Shown here: positions 42,714-54,900 of the stretch, piece by piece
Numbering within the stretch: the stretch's first letter is position 1
Layout: each line of letters opens with the position of its first letter
Source of the DNA: Opisthocomus hoazin
Taxonomy: Eukaryota; Chordata; Aves; Opisthocomiformes; Opisthocomidae
NCBI RefSeq assembly: GCF_030867145.1
Contig: NC_134442.1
Location: 6,897,001-6,961,000 of the forward strand
DNA length: 64,000 nucleotides
Reading direction: 5' to 3'
Program-made: the position numbers and the translations under genes
The notes under the pieces: model-generated
Databases searched by the model: none
The model's input: only the letters and a program-made list of their open reading frames with translations
What the model was told of the DNA's origin: nothing

Positions 42714-45700
42714 TTGGTCCCTCTGGCAATAGAAACTCAATCCAAAGAGGAAAAGACAGTGACAGTTCAGGAGATTGTTCTCTGAGCCTCTTCTTTTAGA
42801 CCCTTCCCCTGCTACACACCCCTTCTTTTCTCTTTCTGTCAGATTTTTCTTCATCTCTGTGACTGAAGCTTTGATTGGTGCTTGCTGAATGTGCTGTGAG
42901 GAGAAAGACCTCTTCCCACGGGCTGTTAAGGAGTCAGCCTTGCTCGCTCTGCAGATGTAGGTTCATGAGCGTGGCATAGGAGGGGACCTGTCTGGGTTTT
43001 TGTCAGATGAAACTGCTCCTAACTGCAAAAGGGCTGGCCAGCACCTGCACTCCCTGTCCTAAAGAACTGGGATAGCAGAAGGCAGTTTGAAAGTTTTGGG
43101 GTTTTTTGACAGCTCCCCTCATCTCACCTGGGGAATGTTCTTGGATCTCAGAAATCCTCAGCATTTCTGTTGTGCTCAGGGAGAACAGGGCTGCCCAGCT
43201 GCCATGGGCTTGCACCGTTCTAGGATCAAGAGTGATCGCACTCCCATGTTATCCTGAAAAGCCACCAGACACTGCTGAGAGCAGAGGAATCCACAGCAGA
43301 CCATCTAACATGTCACCCTTTCCTGTGGTCTCAGCACAACACTTCTAATCAAGGACACCTGCAGCTCAGTTCACCAACCCAAGAGCATTTCCTCGGTCAG
43401 GCATAGCATCTCTGCGCTTCTCCGTTGGGGTTTTCAGATAACGCAGTTGTGTTATGTTAAAGATTTACACTCTTGAGGAAAGCTCCGATCTTGGAAAGAC
43501 ACATCAGGAAGATAGCCATGTGTCCTAATGGTGGTTTCAGATTTTGGGAAAAATTACTTGTTCTCTGGGCTCACAGACTTCACTGCCCACAGCCCCACAG
43601 CTTTGACACAGCTGACACATCTCTTTCGCCTGCACAGGATGACCCACAAGATCAGAGCTTGACTCTGCAGCTGAAACTCCCATCCCCAGAGAGCCTGACT
43701 GAGAGAGCAAGGGAACAGCTTCAGTAACACAGACAAGTAGAGCAATAAGGAGAAACACAGTGAGGTTCTATATGAAAGAGGCAGAGGCAGCCGGGCACTC
43801 AGGACACTGCTACACTTCTCCAGCTGCACACATCCCAGACTCAAACATAGCCAGGTAGTTGCTCTCTGTCCCTGAGATCCTCAGAGGGAACTAGGCATGT
43901 AGCTGTAGAGCTGGATTGTCATCCTTGCTTTGACTTTCCTCTTCGCTTATCCCCTGTTCAATATCCTGGGCTAATCTGGATCTGTGAGCAGCCCTGACCC
44001 ATGCAGCTTTTTCTCAACAGCAGAAGGATCCTACCCTGTCCTGCTGGGGTAAATCATTCCACCCAGAGCTTCTCCTCAAAACCGCATGAGGAGCTCCCCG
44101 GGCAGGGTGAGTGCTGGCCCTGGTAGGCAGCAGAGTTCCTGCCCCAGCACACAGCCCCATGTTGGTGCAGACACCCTTCTTGGAAGGACAGCTTGGGGCA
44201 GTCCAGGCTGCACATCCACCTTCCCAACCCTGCAGCCGTCCTTGGGAGAAGGCAGCTGTCATGGCCTGTCCCTCTGAGGGTGCAGCAGGCAGTTCCTGCT
44301 TTGCAGCACATCCTCATCTTCTACATGCGGTAAATTGTGATACTCCTCATGGTCCATCCCGTAGGATGTGGGGTGTGCCAGCTTGAGGAGATCTTTCCAC
44401 AAAGTGCAGACACATTGCCCTTCATGCAGAGACTTACCATGTCAAAGGCTGAAAAGATTCCTGCCCGCAGTGAGCTCTCAGCATCCTCTCAGCCCACACT
44501 GCCTTTAACCTCTCTCAGCCTCGCTCCTCTCCCCTCGCTGCCTGCAGGCAGTGCCCTCAGCCCTGCTGGGCTTTGCAGAGGAGCTGCTCCTGGGCACAGC
44601 TGTCTCTCTGCAGTGCTGCCCACTTGCCTTGAGCTCCCTCCATCCCAGGAGCCCAGCCCAGCTCAGCAGCAGAGCACCAGCACAAGGCAGCACTTTCTTT
44701 AACCACTCTGGGCTCGCTCCCTTGAGGTGTCTCTTGGTCTCCAGGACAACTTGCATTGAAACAGGCTGAAGCAATCACTGGTGTTCCCTCCCTCAGCTGG
44801 GGAGAGACACTTCGTTCCTGCAATGTCATTTCAACTCTTAGAGAAAGTTAGAAACAGAAGTCATCTTTCCTTTCCCCATCATTGAACAGGAAAACCAGAA
44901 AGTGACAGGGAGGGATCTCCTTTAAGCCTAATGAGGGAATGGATTCAACCTCATAATTCAAGGCATCTCATCCTGGGTTTGAAGTCCTGGGGCCACAAAA
45001 GGACTCAGGTCTCTCTCATGCTCACTACAAAACCCACAGGAGGTGGGATTCCTCTTGCCTCAGTTCAGATGGGCACCAAAACAGGCACCTGCATGGCAGC
45101 TCCTTTTCTCAGTTCCCTTGCTAATTATTTGAGGTGGAGGGCAGGAGGAAGATGTTCAGACACAGTCACCTAGTGACACGTTTGGTTCCAGAGGTGATCA
45201 AGATGCATTCTGGTAACTGCAAGCTCTAATGGAGCAGTTCATAGAGACAGGGCAGCATCTGAGGGCAACTTCCTGGAGGCTGGTGGGATAGGCCTTTGGC
45301 CAGCAAAGATGACAGAAGGTGCCCACATTTAAGACAACTGAACCTGTAACTATTCCTTATGTCCAAGGCTGCCTAAGGATGTAATCAGATGATGAAATGG
45401 AGTCCTGTGGTACAGGGAGAGATAAGTGTTCTCTATGAGCTGTATTTTCTACATGGTCTTAAAAGTATAATTGCATTTGTCTAAGGTGCATCCTTTCATT
45501 GCCTAACCTCATTCAGGGCAGCTGAATCTTCATTTCATTTACAAATCCAGGCCTGCAGTGCTATCTGAAATGCCAGAGCTCTCTAGGATAACAGCATGCA
45601 CCTGTCATGGACAGCACAGGTCCTACACAGGAACCCCATCTCCATTCAGACTCGTTGTGTGACAGGCACCACCCAGGGCATCTCACACAGATTTGGTGCC

Positions 45701-45892
45701 TGATGACCAGTGACTGAACACCACAACTGCAGTGACACACTTCTGTCCCTTCTCTACCCAGTGGACACAGGGCAGTGCATGACCATCAAGAACATCACAG
45801 CAGGGTCTGCTCTTGAGGACATTCCCTCTCAAACTCTGCTGGATCTTCTCTCACCCATTGTTTAACCATCCCCTCGATGGTACAATCATGGA
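42714..45892. repeat. Duplicated OR upstream cassette, copy 4, proximal part
   Basis: Closest to copy 2. Shared anchors: ATCCTGAAAAGCCACCAGACAC near 43251, AGCTGAAACTCCCATCCCC near 43669, TTTGCAGAGGAGCTGCTCCT near 44572 and GGTGGGATTCCTCTTGCCTC near 45042. It runs into a CR1 that copy 2 lacks. No conserved ORF. Confidence 0.75.
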
Positions 45893-47303
45893 TCGGGCTC
45901 TTGATGATGTCCTGGCAAACAGGGGAGGTCCCAGGTGACTGGAGGATTGTCATTGTAACACCCATTTACAAGAAGGGCCAGAAGGAGGATCCTGGGAACT
46001 ATAGGCTTGTCAGCCTGACCTCGGTGCTAGTGAAGATCATGGAGTCATTCATCCCGAGTGCTCTCACCGAGCATGTGAGTGACAACCAGGGGATCAGGCC
46101 CCAACCTGATCTCCTTCTATGACCAGGCGACCCACCCAGTGGATGAGGGAAAGGCTGTGGCTGTCATCTACCTGGACTTTAGTAAGGCTTTTGACACTGT
46201 TCCCCACAGCATCCTCCTGGAGAAAACAGCTGCCCATGGTTTTGATGGGTGTACTCTTTGCTGGATAAAGAACTGGCTGAATAGCCGAGCGCAGAGAGTG
46301 GTGGTGAATGGTGCCAAATCCAGCTGGCGACCAGTCACAAGTGATGTCTCCCAGGGCTCATTTTCGGGTCCGGTCTTGTTTAAAATCTTTATCAATGAGC
46401 TGAATGAGGGGACTGAGTGCTCCCTCAGCAAGTTTCCAGATGACACCAAGCTGGGTGGGAGTGTCGATCTGCTTCAGACTATGAAGGCTCTGCAGAGGGA
46501 TGTGGACAGACTGGATCAATGGGCCGAGGCCAGCTGTATGAGGTTCAGCAAGACCAAGTACCGAGTCCTGCACTTGGGTCACAACAACCCCATGCAACAC
46601 TACAGGCTTGGGGAGGAGTGGCTGGAAAGCTGCCCAGAAAAAAAGGACCCTGGGGTCTTGGTCGACAGCTGGCTGAACATGAGCCAGCAGTGTGCTCAGG
46701 TGGCCAAGAGGGCCAACGGCATCCTGGTTGGATCAGGAATAGTGTGGCCAGCAGGAGCAGGGAGAGGATCGTGCCCTGTACTCAGCACTGGTGAGGCCAC
46801 ACCTCGAGTACTGTGTTCAGTTTTGGGCCCCTCACTGCAAGCAGGACATTGAGTTGCCAGAGTGTGTGCAGAGAAGAGCAATGAGGCTGGTGAAGGGTCT
46901 AGAGAACAAGTCTGATGAGGAGCGACTGAGAGAACTGGGGCTGTTTAGTCTGGAGGAGGCTGAGGGGAGAACTTATTGTTCTCTACAACTGCCTGAACGG
47001 AGGTTGTATTGAGGCAGATGCTGGTCTCTTTTCCCAAGTAACAAGCGATAGGATGAGAGGCAATGGCATCAAGTTGCATCAGGGAAGGTTTATATTAGAT
47101 ATTAGGAATAATTTCTTCACTGAAAGAGTGGTCAGACATTGGAATAGGCTGCACAGAGAGGTGATTGAGTCACCATCCCTGGACATGTTCAAGAAAACGT
47201 AGATATTGCAGTCTGGGACATGGTTTAGCAGGCATGGTGCTGTTGGGTTGATGGTTGGACTTGATGATCTTAGAGGTCTTTTCCAACCAATGATTCTGTG
47301 ATT
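45893..47303 (+). mobile_element. CR1 LINE, 5'-truncated, RT region frameshifted
   Basis: Plus-strand pieces read [48 protein letters not shown] (the FADDTKLGG active-site run with F-A changed to F-P), [16 protein letters not shown] and [17 protein letters not shown], in at least three frames. The 3' end reads TTGATGATCTTAGAGGTCTT, then TTCCAACCAATGATTCTGTG. Copy 2 of the cassette has an uninterrupted site at 16375-16390. Confidence 0.92.
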
Positions 47304-47964
47304 TTCACAGTGTGCCTGGATTGCAGGATGTCCACACCCAAGGACATTTTCAACATCACTTCTTCCTTCCTGAGATCAGCTTTACCTCCACCACAGTCCC
47401 TCAAGGCTGCAGAGCCACAGCAGAGAACATACCCCTCTCCTGGCCTTGCCAAAAGCAGGGTTTGCTCTCTTCGTGGACACCTCCTTTCTCCTTTACATTG
47501 CCAGCTGCCATCCCCTCCAGCATGTCTCTGCTCTGAAGCAAAGCCTTTGCACACACAAGTCCTTGGGAACTTGGTAGCAGGTTTCTTTCTGTAAGTCTGC
47601 TCTCCACCCAGACATGCCACAGCTGAGGTGCTGTAGCCCAGCCATGAACCAATGGCCTCAGCCTGGGGCACAGAGAGGAGGAGCTGGAGACCTGCAGGCC
47701 ATCTCTTCATCCCACTTGGAGGGAAGAATAGCTGAAGCATGTTGAGACAGCTGACATGACTGGGGACTGTGATGGGTGGCTACAGGTTGATCAGGAGAGA
47801 CAGGTCAGAAAGATCAGGAAGGAGGTATCCCATGTGTGAAGGAGATTCTTAGATGTGTGGAGCTCCTCTATGGGATGAACAGGCTGGGTGAGCACTTGTG
47901 GTTGAGGGTTAGAGGAGAGACTGGTAAGGGTGACACTCTGGTGGTGATAAAGAACGAGTTAATG
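47304..47964. repeat. OR upstream cassette copy 4, middle part
   Basis: Continues homology with 16.39-17.02 kb: CCACACCCAAGGACATTTTC in both, TCCAGCATGTCTCTGCTCTG in both, and AGGAGGAGCTGGAG in both. Non-coding. Confidence 0.7.
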
Positions 47965-48960
47965 TCCCTTTGCTGACTTTAATTGCCTTGGCATTTACTG
48001 GAAGGGAACCACAACAGCATGCAAATTGTCCTAGAGGTTTCTGGGGGGTCTTGTTCAAACACAGCTTGGGACACCAATCTTTGTAGCTCACCTGTCAGGC
48101 TGACAACAATGGTGATGTTCATATTCATCTGTTACTCAAAAAGAAGGAAAAGCTGCTTCAAGGGTGAAAAAAACCAGTATCAACCTTGACTGTCATGACC
48201 GTGAAATAGTGGAGTCTAATCTCCCAAGGAGAATGAGAGCAGAAGAATGCAGATGCTGTGCTTCAAAGTATCAGATTTTGGCGTAGTCTTGTGACTTCTG
48301 TTGGGGGACCCCATGTGACCAGCATAGAAGGGCAGCAGAGCTCAGCACAGCTGGTCTTCCAGGACAATGTCTTTGAAGCAGGAGACTGTGCATGTCAGTA
48401 GTCAGGACAATAAGCAGAGCTATCAGGAGAGAATCTTGGGGAAACAGAAGACTTATGGGAAAGCTCCACAGAAAAAAGGAAGCATACGAGAGCTGATAAT
48501 AAGGACTGAAACAAAGGAGGAATTCAGAAATGTGCTTGGTTTTAGAAAAAACAGAGCTCTGCCAGAGTTGACACTTGCATGGGAGTTCAAGGCCATAACG
48601 ATGAGCTGTTACTTCTCCAGAAAGAGTTAAAGAAGAAACAAAGATTGTGTGTGGCCACTTCTGAATTCAGGAAGAGCAGATGTTGATAGGTCTGAGATTC
48701 TTTCTGTCTTCTTTGCCTCTGACTCCACAAGCAAGGTCTCCCAGTTCCAGGTGTCTAAGAGGACGAACACTAGGCGAGACCCAGCAGTGGATGAAGATCA
48801 GATCAGGGATACTTTAGATAAGGTCAAACCTTATCAGCTCATTGGACCAGAGGAGATGCATCCAAGGATGTTGAGAGACCAGGCCGATGTCATAGCAGCG
48901 CTACTCTGATACATTTTGGAAGTTCATCGTGACTGGAAAAAACAGAAAGCAACTCTTGCA
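47965..48960 (+). mobile_element. Old CR1 LINE, uninterrupted paralogue
   Basis: The counterpart of the interrupted CR1 at 17.0-19.15 kb. It includes an 86-codon open stretch (48649-48909) with ADVDRSEILSVFFASDSTSK and PEEMHPRMLRDQADVIAALL, characteristic of the region before the CR1 RT core. The sequence GTGATGTTCATATTCATCTG at 48112 is the empty site of the nested CR1 in copy 2. Confidence 0.75.
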
Positions 48961-49829
48961 TACATCTTCTGCAGAGACCCAAGGACTGATCAAAGGAGTT
49001 GCACACTGCGGTGACAAAGGCCAGGAGCTGTGTGGCTGGACAGCAGCTCTGTGGAAATGGTCCTCATGTTCCTTGATTTTCCTTAGGCAAAACAGGAGCC
49101 AGCAGCAATGGCAGCCAACAGCATCCTGGGCAGTATGAGCAGGAGCCCAGCCAAAAGCAGTGATTACCACCCTCTGCTCAGTACCTTTCACACCACATCT
49201 TGCACAATGACAGTGAGACAATGGCAAAGAGGAACAGATACACTGGAGGGCCACTAGGGTGGTAATCCTCCAGTTACCCTTCAAGTATTTGTGTGATTTC
49301 CCTAAGAGTGGCAATATGTACAAGAACAACACCAACAAGAAAAGCATTAACCTGCCGAAGTATAAATATCTGCAGGGGAGCAATCTGCATCTGTGACAGC
49401 CCCTCTGGGCAATGCCAATGGGATCAGAATTTGCAATACAAGGCGTGATATCCAATCTAAAAGTACATTTCTGAAGGGGTTCAGATGAAAGGTGATCTTG
49501 GAAAAGTCACTCTTTGTGTCCCCAGGAGGCGTGGCCGCTGCTGGTTTCCCTCTCCAGAGAGTGGCAGAGGCTGGCTGGCTGCTGGCCTTAGCAAATCCTT
49601 ACAACCATGTCTGAGCCTAGAAATCGTAAACAAGTAGATGATGCCTTCAGGTAGAGGAGGAGGAAGAGGATTGTTCTGACAACACAGCAGGAAGGAAGTT
49701 CCCTCCTGTGCCCATCAAGGATGATACGGACATTTCCATCTGGTGTGCATGCCTCAGCCCAGGAGATGGGGAATGCCCACTGCTGGGGGTGGCTGTGCTC
49801 AGTCATCCACATGAGCTGACCTTGCTGAC
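48961..49829. other. Cassette copy 4 distal part and unassigned spacer
   Basis: Up to about 49.6 kb it parallels 19.15-19.76 kb. Beyond that a minus-strand frame (49588-49812) has no recognised domain. Confidence 0.5.
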
Positions 49830-50075
49830 CAGCACCCTTGGCTGCAGACTATCCAATTCAATGAACTGATAAGGGGGTAATTTGCTAAGTAACCCCTGAC
49901 TTGATCCTCATCTACTGCTGGCTGTTCTTCTCCAGAGTCCTGCCTTAAAGCTCCAAGGCCTGGGAGACCTTGCTGGTGTTAACAGAGGCAAAGAGGACAC
50001 AGAGTATCTCAGATCTAACTACACTTCCTCTTACTAAACTCAGAAGTGTTTCCACACCCTATCCCTTTCTTCTTT
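49830..50075 (-). mobile_element. Old CR1 ORF2 fragment
   Basis: On the minus strand GTAGATGAGGATCAAGTCAG, then GGGTTACTTAGCAAATTACC matches the same CR1 region as 19.0 and 48.8 kb. It marks the edge of the inverted cassette. Confidence 0.55.
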
Positions 50076-50149
50076 AACAGTTCCCGATGTAGCAACAGTT
50101 CAACTTGGTGCCTCTTAATTTTATAAAGATATGCCTGTCCTGGTCTTGC

Positions 50150-52850
50150 TGTGCTGCCTAATGATGGGAAAAGACAAACTGATTCTTTGAGCTAACTCTT
50201 TTGATGACAGAAGAAATGCCACTGCTGAAACTAATTGTCTCTCCCCAGCTGAGGGAGGCAACTTCAGTGATTGCTTCATCCTGTTTCAGAGCAAGTTGTG
50301 CTGGAGACCAAAAGACACCTCGAGGGAGTCGCAAGTGGCTAGAGAAAGTGATGCCTTGGGCTGGTCCTCTGCTGCTGAGCTGAGCTGGGCTCCTGGGAAG
50401 CATGGAGCTCATGACAACCAAGAAGCACTGCAGAGAGACAGCTGTGCCCAGGAGCAGCTCCTCTGCAAAGCCAAGCAGGGCTGAAGGCACTGCCTGCAGG
50501 CAGCAAGGGCAGAGGAGTGAGCCAGACAGAGGTTAACATCTGTCTGGCGTTGGAGGACGCTGAGAGCTCACTCTTGGGAGGAACCTTCCCAGCCAGTTAG
50601 TCTGTGGCTGCAGGACATTGTATCTGCAGATCCTGGGGGGATCTCCTCAAGCTGGCCCATCGCACAGCCTGCGGGATCTGTAAGTACAACTCTCAGAGAT
50701 ACTCTGGTGTAGGGGAGGAGGACGTGCTGCAGAGCAGGGATTGCCTGCTGCAGCATCCTGGGGCTGTGTGCTGGGGCCGGGACTCTGCCGCCTGCCAGGG
50801 TCAGTGCTCAGCCTGCCCAGGCAGCTCCTGTGGTGCTGCGGGGAGAAGCTCTGGGTGGAAGGAGTGACCCCCAGCAAGGTGGGGTTCTTCTGCTGGTGAG
50901 AGGGTGCTGTGTGCATCAGGGCTGCTCAGAGCTTCAGCTCACTCTCAGAGTATTTCCAACAGGGGGTTTCAAAGAGAAGATCAGGACGAGGTTTGCTATA
51001 AAGATAAGGATTTTCCTGGCTCTTTGCTTTTCAATTTCCTTCACTTGGTGCATGGGAAAGGATAAATGATGAAGGAGTTCTTAATTTTGACAACTGAGAC
51101 CCCAGAACTGCAGCTTGGAGTGGTCAGTCTATCTTCCAGGAGTTTCCTAATGTGCTTTCAGTCACTCCTCTGCTTATGGACAGAAGTAGCATCACCTTTG
51201 CTGGACCCATCAGGCTGAGTCTGACCTGTGCTTTTTCCATCCTGCAAACAGGAACACGCACCCAGGCAGCGCCCTGCAAACAGGCAGGTTTCTGTAGGGC
51301 CAGGGTGAGTGCACAGGGGTTGGGATGGGGTCTGAGTGCTGACAGGGAAAGACATGGGAATGGAAACATCTTGCAGGAGGAAAATGTACAGGAAGCGATC
51401 GTGTGATCACGGAAGGAGTAGAAAGGAAAACCAGAAATGTGATGGGAGGGAGAAATCAGAAAATTGTGACCAATTCCACATATTGCAGACCCCTTCCTCT
51501 GAGCAAGCCCCCTTGCCTCCTCTCCCACCCACCAAAGCCTCTGCCCTCAGGGCTGTGGGCTCCAAGCCATGAACCACCTCCTCTGCAGCAGAGCTCCAGC
51601 ATAGCCAGGGGGCAGCTCTCCAGCCACGTCTCCATTTCTCTGCTGCAGATCACAGGGGCTCAGAGCTCAACTGCCCGGCAATGTTGGTGTCTGGGAGGCG
51701 GCGTGCACAGCTGGGGAAGGGTGACGCTGTGCTGAGGTCCCGGCTGCCTCTGCCCTGGCTTCTCTCAGCCAGACCCTCCCTGGATATTTTCTTGTTTCTT
51801 CACTTGTCTGTGTTCTTGCTATTGTTCCTTCATTCTTGCTGTCAGGCTCTCTGGGGAGGTGGAGTTTCAGCTGTATGGTCACAGACTGAACTTGTGGGTC
51901 CTTTCCTGCAGGTGTGTCCATGCGAATAAGTGTCCCAGCTTTCATCTCCCCTGTGGGGCTGTGGGCATTGCAGTCTGTGGGGCTGGTTTTCCCTTAATCA
52001 GACTAGCCTTCGGACACTTGGCTCTCTTCTTGAAGTGTCCTTCCAAGCTGTGAGTTGCCCTCCAGGACACCAGCTTGTCCCCTCACACCCATTTATTTTT
52101 AATCTGAAAGCCCCATGGAGAAGCTTAGAGATGCTGCAAGGGAGGAAATGCTGTTGGGTTGATGAAATGAGCCATGCGTGTCCTTGGCTAGAAGTGAGGT
52201 GCTGAGACTTTGAGAAAGGACAAGACATTCAGCGGTCTGCACTGAATCCTTCTATTTTCAGTAACATCTGGTTGTTTTCCAGTGTGACGAAGGGCAGCCA
52301 TCACCCTCTATCTCATTCAGATCAAGCTCAGGGCATCTCAGAAGAAGTCAGAGGGACAGAACAGCTGCCCTCTGTGCACTGAGAACCACAAAAATTTTCA
52401 CATGCCTTCCAAGACTTTGTCACTTCTCGCTGTGCAAGCACAAATGCTGAGGGTTTGTGAAACCCAAGACAACTCTCCAGGTAAGATGGGAGAGCTTTAA
52501 AAACCCCAAACCTCTCCAACTGCCTTCTGATATCCCCATTCCTTAGCACTGGGAGTTGATTTGTTTCAAGCCCTGGTGCATGAAGAGTGGTTTCATCTGA
52601 TGATCAGTAGGACTGACCACTGCACCCAAGGTGCCCATGAACCCATTGTTGCAGAGCAGGGCACACTCCCCAGCAGCCAGTGGGCAGAGGTCCTGCTCCT
52701 CATAGCACGTGCAGCCAGCACAAACCAGAGCCCGAGCCAGGGGCCTGAAGGAAGGTCTCCTAGAAAATGAATGGAGAAAGCTGGGGAGTGTTTACACGGT
52801 GAGGGTAAAGGCTTTGCTTTTCCTCTGAAAAGTGTTCTCTAACTCTTCAC
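50150..52850. repeat. Duplicated OR upstream cassette, copy 5, inverted
   Basis: The same cassette in reverse relative to copies 1-4. It begins with the reverse of the CATCATTAGACAGGA-type segment (copy 2 at about 15350), then AGGAGCAGCTCCTCTGCAAAG near 50450 (reverse of the shared module), the CAGGGTCAGTGCTCAGCCTG stretch near 50799, and the segment near 51860-51960. It leads straight into OR-5 on the plus strand. No conserved gene is seen inside. Confidence 0.75.
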
Positions 52851-52893
52851 AGTTCTTCCTCTAAGAACAGGATCCCATCCACAGAGACAGCAA

Positions 52894-53829
52894 GAGTCCA
52901 ACAGCAGCTTCATCACCTACTTCCTCCTCCTGGCATTCGAAGACACACGGCAGCTGCAGCTCTTGCACTTCTGGCTCTTCCTGGCCATCTACCTGGCTGC
53001 CCTCCTCAGCAATGGTCTCATCATCACCGCCATTGGCTGCAACCACCACCTCCACACCCCCATGTACTTCTTCCTCCTCAACCTCTCCCTCATAGACTTG
53101 GGCTCCATCTCCACCACTCTCCCCAAATCCATGGTCAATTCCCTCTGGGATACCAGGGCCATCTCCTATGCAGTGTCTGCTGCCCAGGTCTTTCTGTTTG
53201 TCTTTTTCATTTCAGCAGAGTTTTATCTGCTCACGGCCATGGCCTATGACCGCTATGTTGCCATCTGCAAACCCCTGCACTACGGGATCCTCCTGGGCAG
53301 CAGAGCTTGTGTCCACATGGCAGCAGCTGCCTGGGGCAGTGCTTTGCTCAGTGCTCTCCTGCACACTGCCAATACATTTTCCATACCAATCTGCAAGGGC
53401 AATGCTTTGGGACACTTCTTCTGTGAAATCCCCCAGATCCTCAAGCTCTCCTGCTCAGACTCCTACCGCAGGGAAGGTGGCCTTTTTGGGGTTAGTGTTT
53501 CTATAGGTTTTGGGTGTTTTGTTCTCATTGTGCTGTCCTATGTGCAGATCTTCAGGGCCGTGCTGCAGATCCCCTCTGAGCAGGGACGGCACAAAGCCTT
53601 TTCCACGTGCCTCCCTCATCTGGCTGTGGTCTCTCTGTTTATCAGCACTGCAGTGTTTGCCTACCTGAAGCCTCCCTCCATCTCTTCCCCATCCCTGGAC
53701 CTAGTGGTTTCATTCTTCTACTCTGTGGTTCCTCCAGCAGTGAACCCCCTCATCTACAGCCTAAGGAACCAGGAGCTCAAAGACGCACTGAAGAAGCTCA
53801 TTCAATCAGGATTCTTTCAGAAGCAATAA
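52894..53829 (+). pseudogene. Olfactory receptor OR-5, OR14-like; open frame but start codon and TM3 cysteine lost
   Basis: A 311-codon receptor frame runs uninterrupted to the TAA, with the order NSSFITYFLLLAFEDTR, LSNGLIITAIGCNHHLHTPM, MAYDRYVAICKPLHYG, FFCEIPQILKLSCSDSY, GRHKAFSTCLPHLAVV and NPLIYSLRNQELKDALKKLI. At the position of the paralogues' ATG the codon is GAG (CAA GAG TCC AAC), and there is no other in-frame ATG before an upstream TAA at 52840-52842. The first in-frame Met is inside TM2. The segment reads YAVSAAQVF where the paralogues have YAGCAAQ, so the TM3 cysteine that forms the conserved disulfide is serine. The DRY, TM6 and TM7 motifs are intact. A start supplied by an upstream exon through the CTAACTCTTCACAG acceptor (AG at 52851-52852) is possible. 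A recent pseudogene is more likely. It is the only OR on the plus strand. Confidence 0.8.
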
Positions 53830-54038
53830 GCTCCCCATGTCTCTTCACAAGTGATTTCCAGTGTATCTAGGAGACCTCCTGTTCTTTGGGTATTTTATCT
53901 GTGACAATTCTATTTCTCCAGGAATGTCTGCATCCTCCCCACTTCTCCAGAGGCATGAATGAAGTCTGTCTGACCCAAAGGTCTTTACACATTGGTGTGG
54001 CATGTAGGTACAGGTGGCCTCCCTGTTCAAACCTCTCT
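53830..54038 (+). other. OR-5 3' untranslated region
   Basis: AATTCTATTTCTCCAGGAATG near 53907 is the reverse counterpart of sequence downstream of OR-3 (31.85 kb) and OR-4, so the 3' flank was copied with the gene. Confidence 0.5.
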
Positions 54039-54044
54039 AATAAA
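54039..54044 (+). terminator. Poly(A) signal of OR-5
   Basis: AATAAA inside CTCTAATAAAAGGGGATTTT, the same context as OR-4 on the other strand, 210 bp past the stop. Confidence 0.6.
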
Positions 54045-54654
54045 AGGGGATTTTGTCAAAGGCATGAAGGGTGTAGAAGAGAGAGGCTTGATCTGTGCCA
54101 TGTTCCCTGGACAACCCAGGAAGCTGTCACAGCACAATTTTTCCTGATCATCCCCAACACTGGCACTTCCCATCTCTGGTCACACACCCCAGTCCTGAGA
54201 TGGGACCTTTGCTGCATGGTCACACCAGTCCTTCTCCAGAGCTTTTTGATACCCAACTCCAGAGCAACTATTAATAAAAAAGAAACCACTTTCCTCCTGC
54301 ACTCATTCCACAGCAAGTCTTGTAGCCCTTGCCACGGTTGGTCTCTGAGCCAAGTCTCTTCTCAGATAGCTCTGATCAGATGCTGCATCAGGTGCTTATG
54401 GCCCTGTCTTGAGAGATATTGAAAATGTCCATTGTTTGAGATCCCACTGAGAGGCCTGGGTCCTTGCTGCAGTGTTTGACTCTGAGGGATTTCTCAGAAA
54501 AACATAGCTTTCTCAGCCTTTCCTTATCCCTAATGTGCTGCAGGACCCAACCATCTTTCTGGCCTTTGCAGGACTTACTCCTGTCTGTCAGAGTCTTTCT
54601 TGTGCTGTGTATCCCCAGACTGGATGCAGCAGTCCTGACATGGTGCTCCTGTAG
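54045..54654. other. Spacer; possible old CR1 trace
   Basis: CTTTCTCAGCCTTTCCTTATCC near 54508 looks like reverse CR1 sequence. Nothing else is recognised. Confidence 0.4.
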
Positions 54655-54900
54655 CGGGTTAGCCTTGGCCAGCAGCCAGACACCCACCCAGCTGCTCACT
54701 CACACTCCCAAATCAAAAGGATAAAAGGGAGAAAATAACATGGAATAGCTCATGGGTCAAGATAGAGACAGAGAGGTGAGTCATCACTTGCTGTCACTGG
54801 CAATGAAGAGTTAACCTGGGAAAGGGAAATTTCATTTATTGCCAGTTAAAATAGATTTGGATGGTGAGAAATTATGTGTCATATTTTAACCCCAACAACA
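54655..54900 (-). mobile_element. ERVL-type LTR fragment, minus orientation
   Basis: GCGGGTTAGCCTTGGCCAGC then AGCTCATGGGTCAAGATAGA matches the beginning of the other minus-oriented ERVL-type LTRs (24.38 and 28.15 kb). It then degenerates. Confidence 0.45.
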
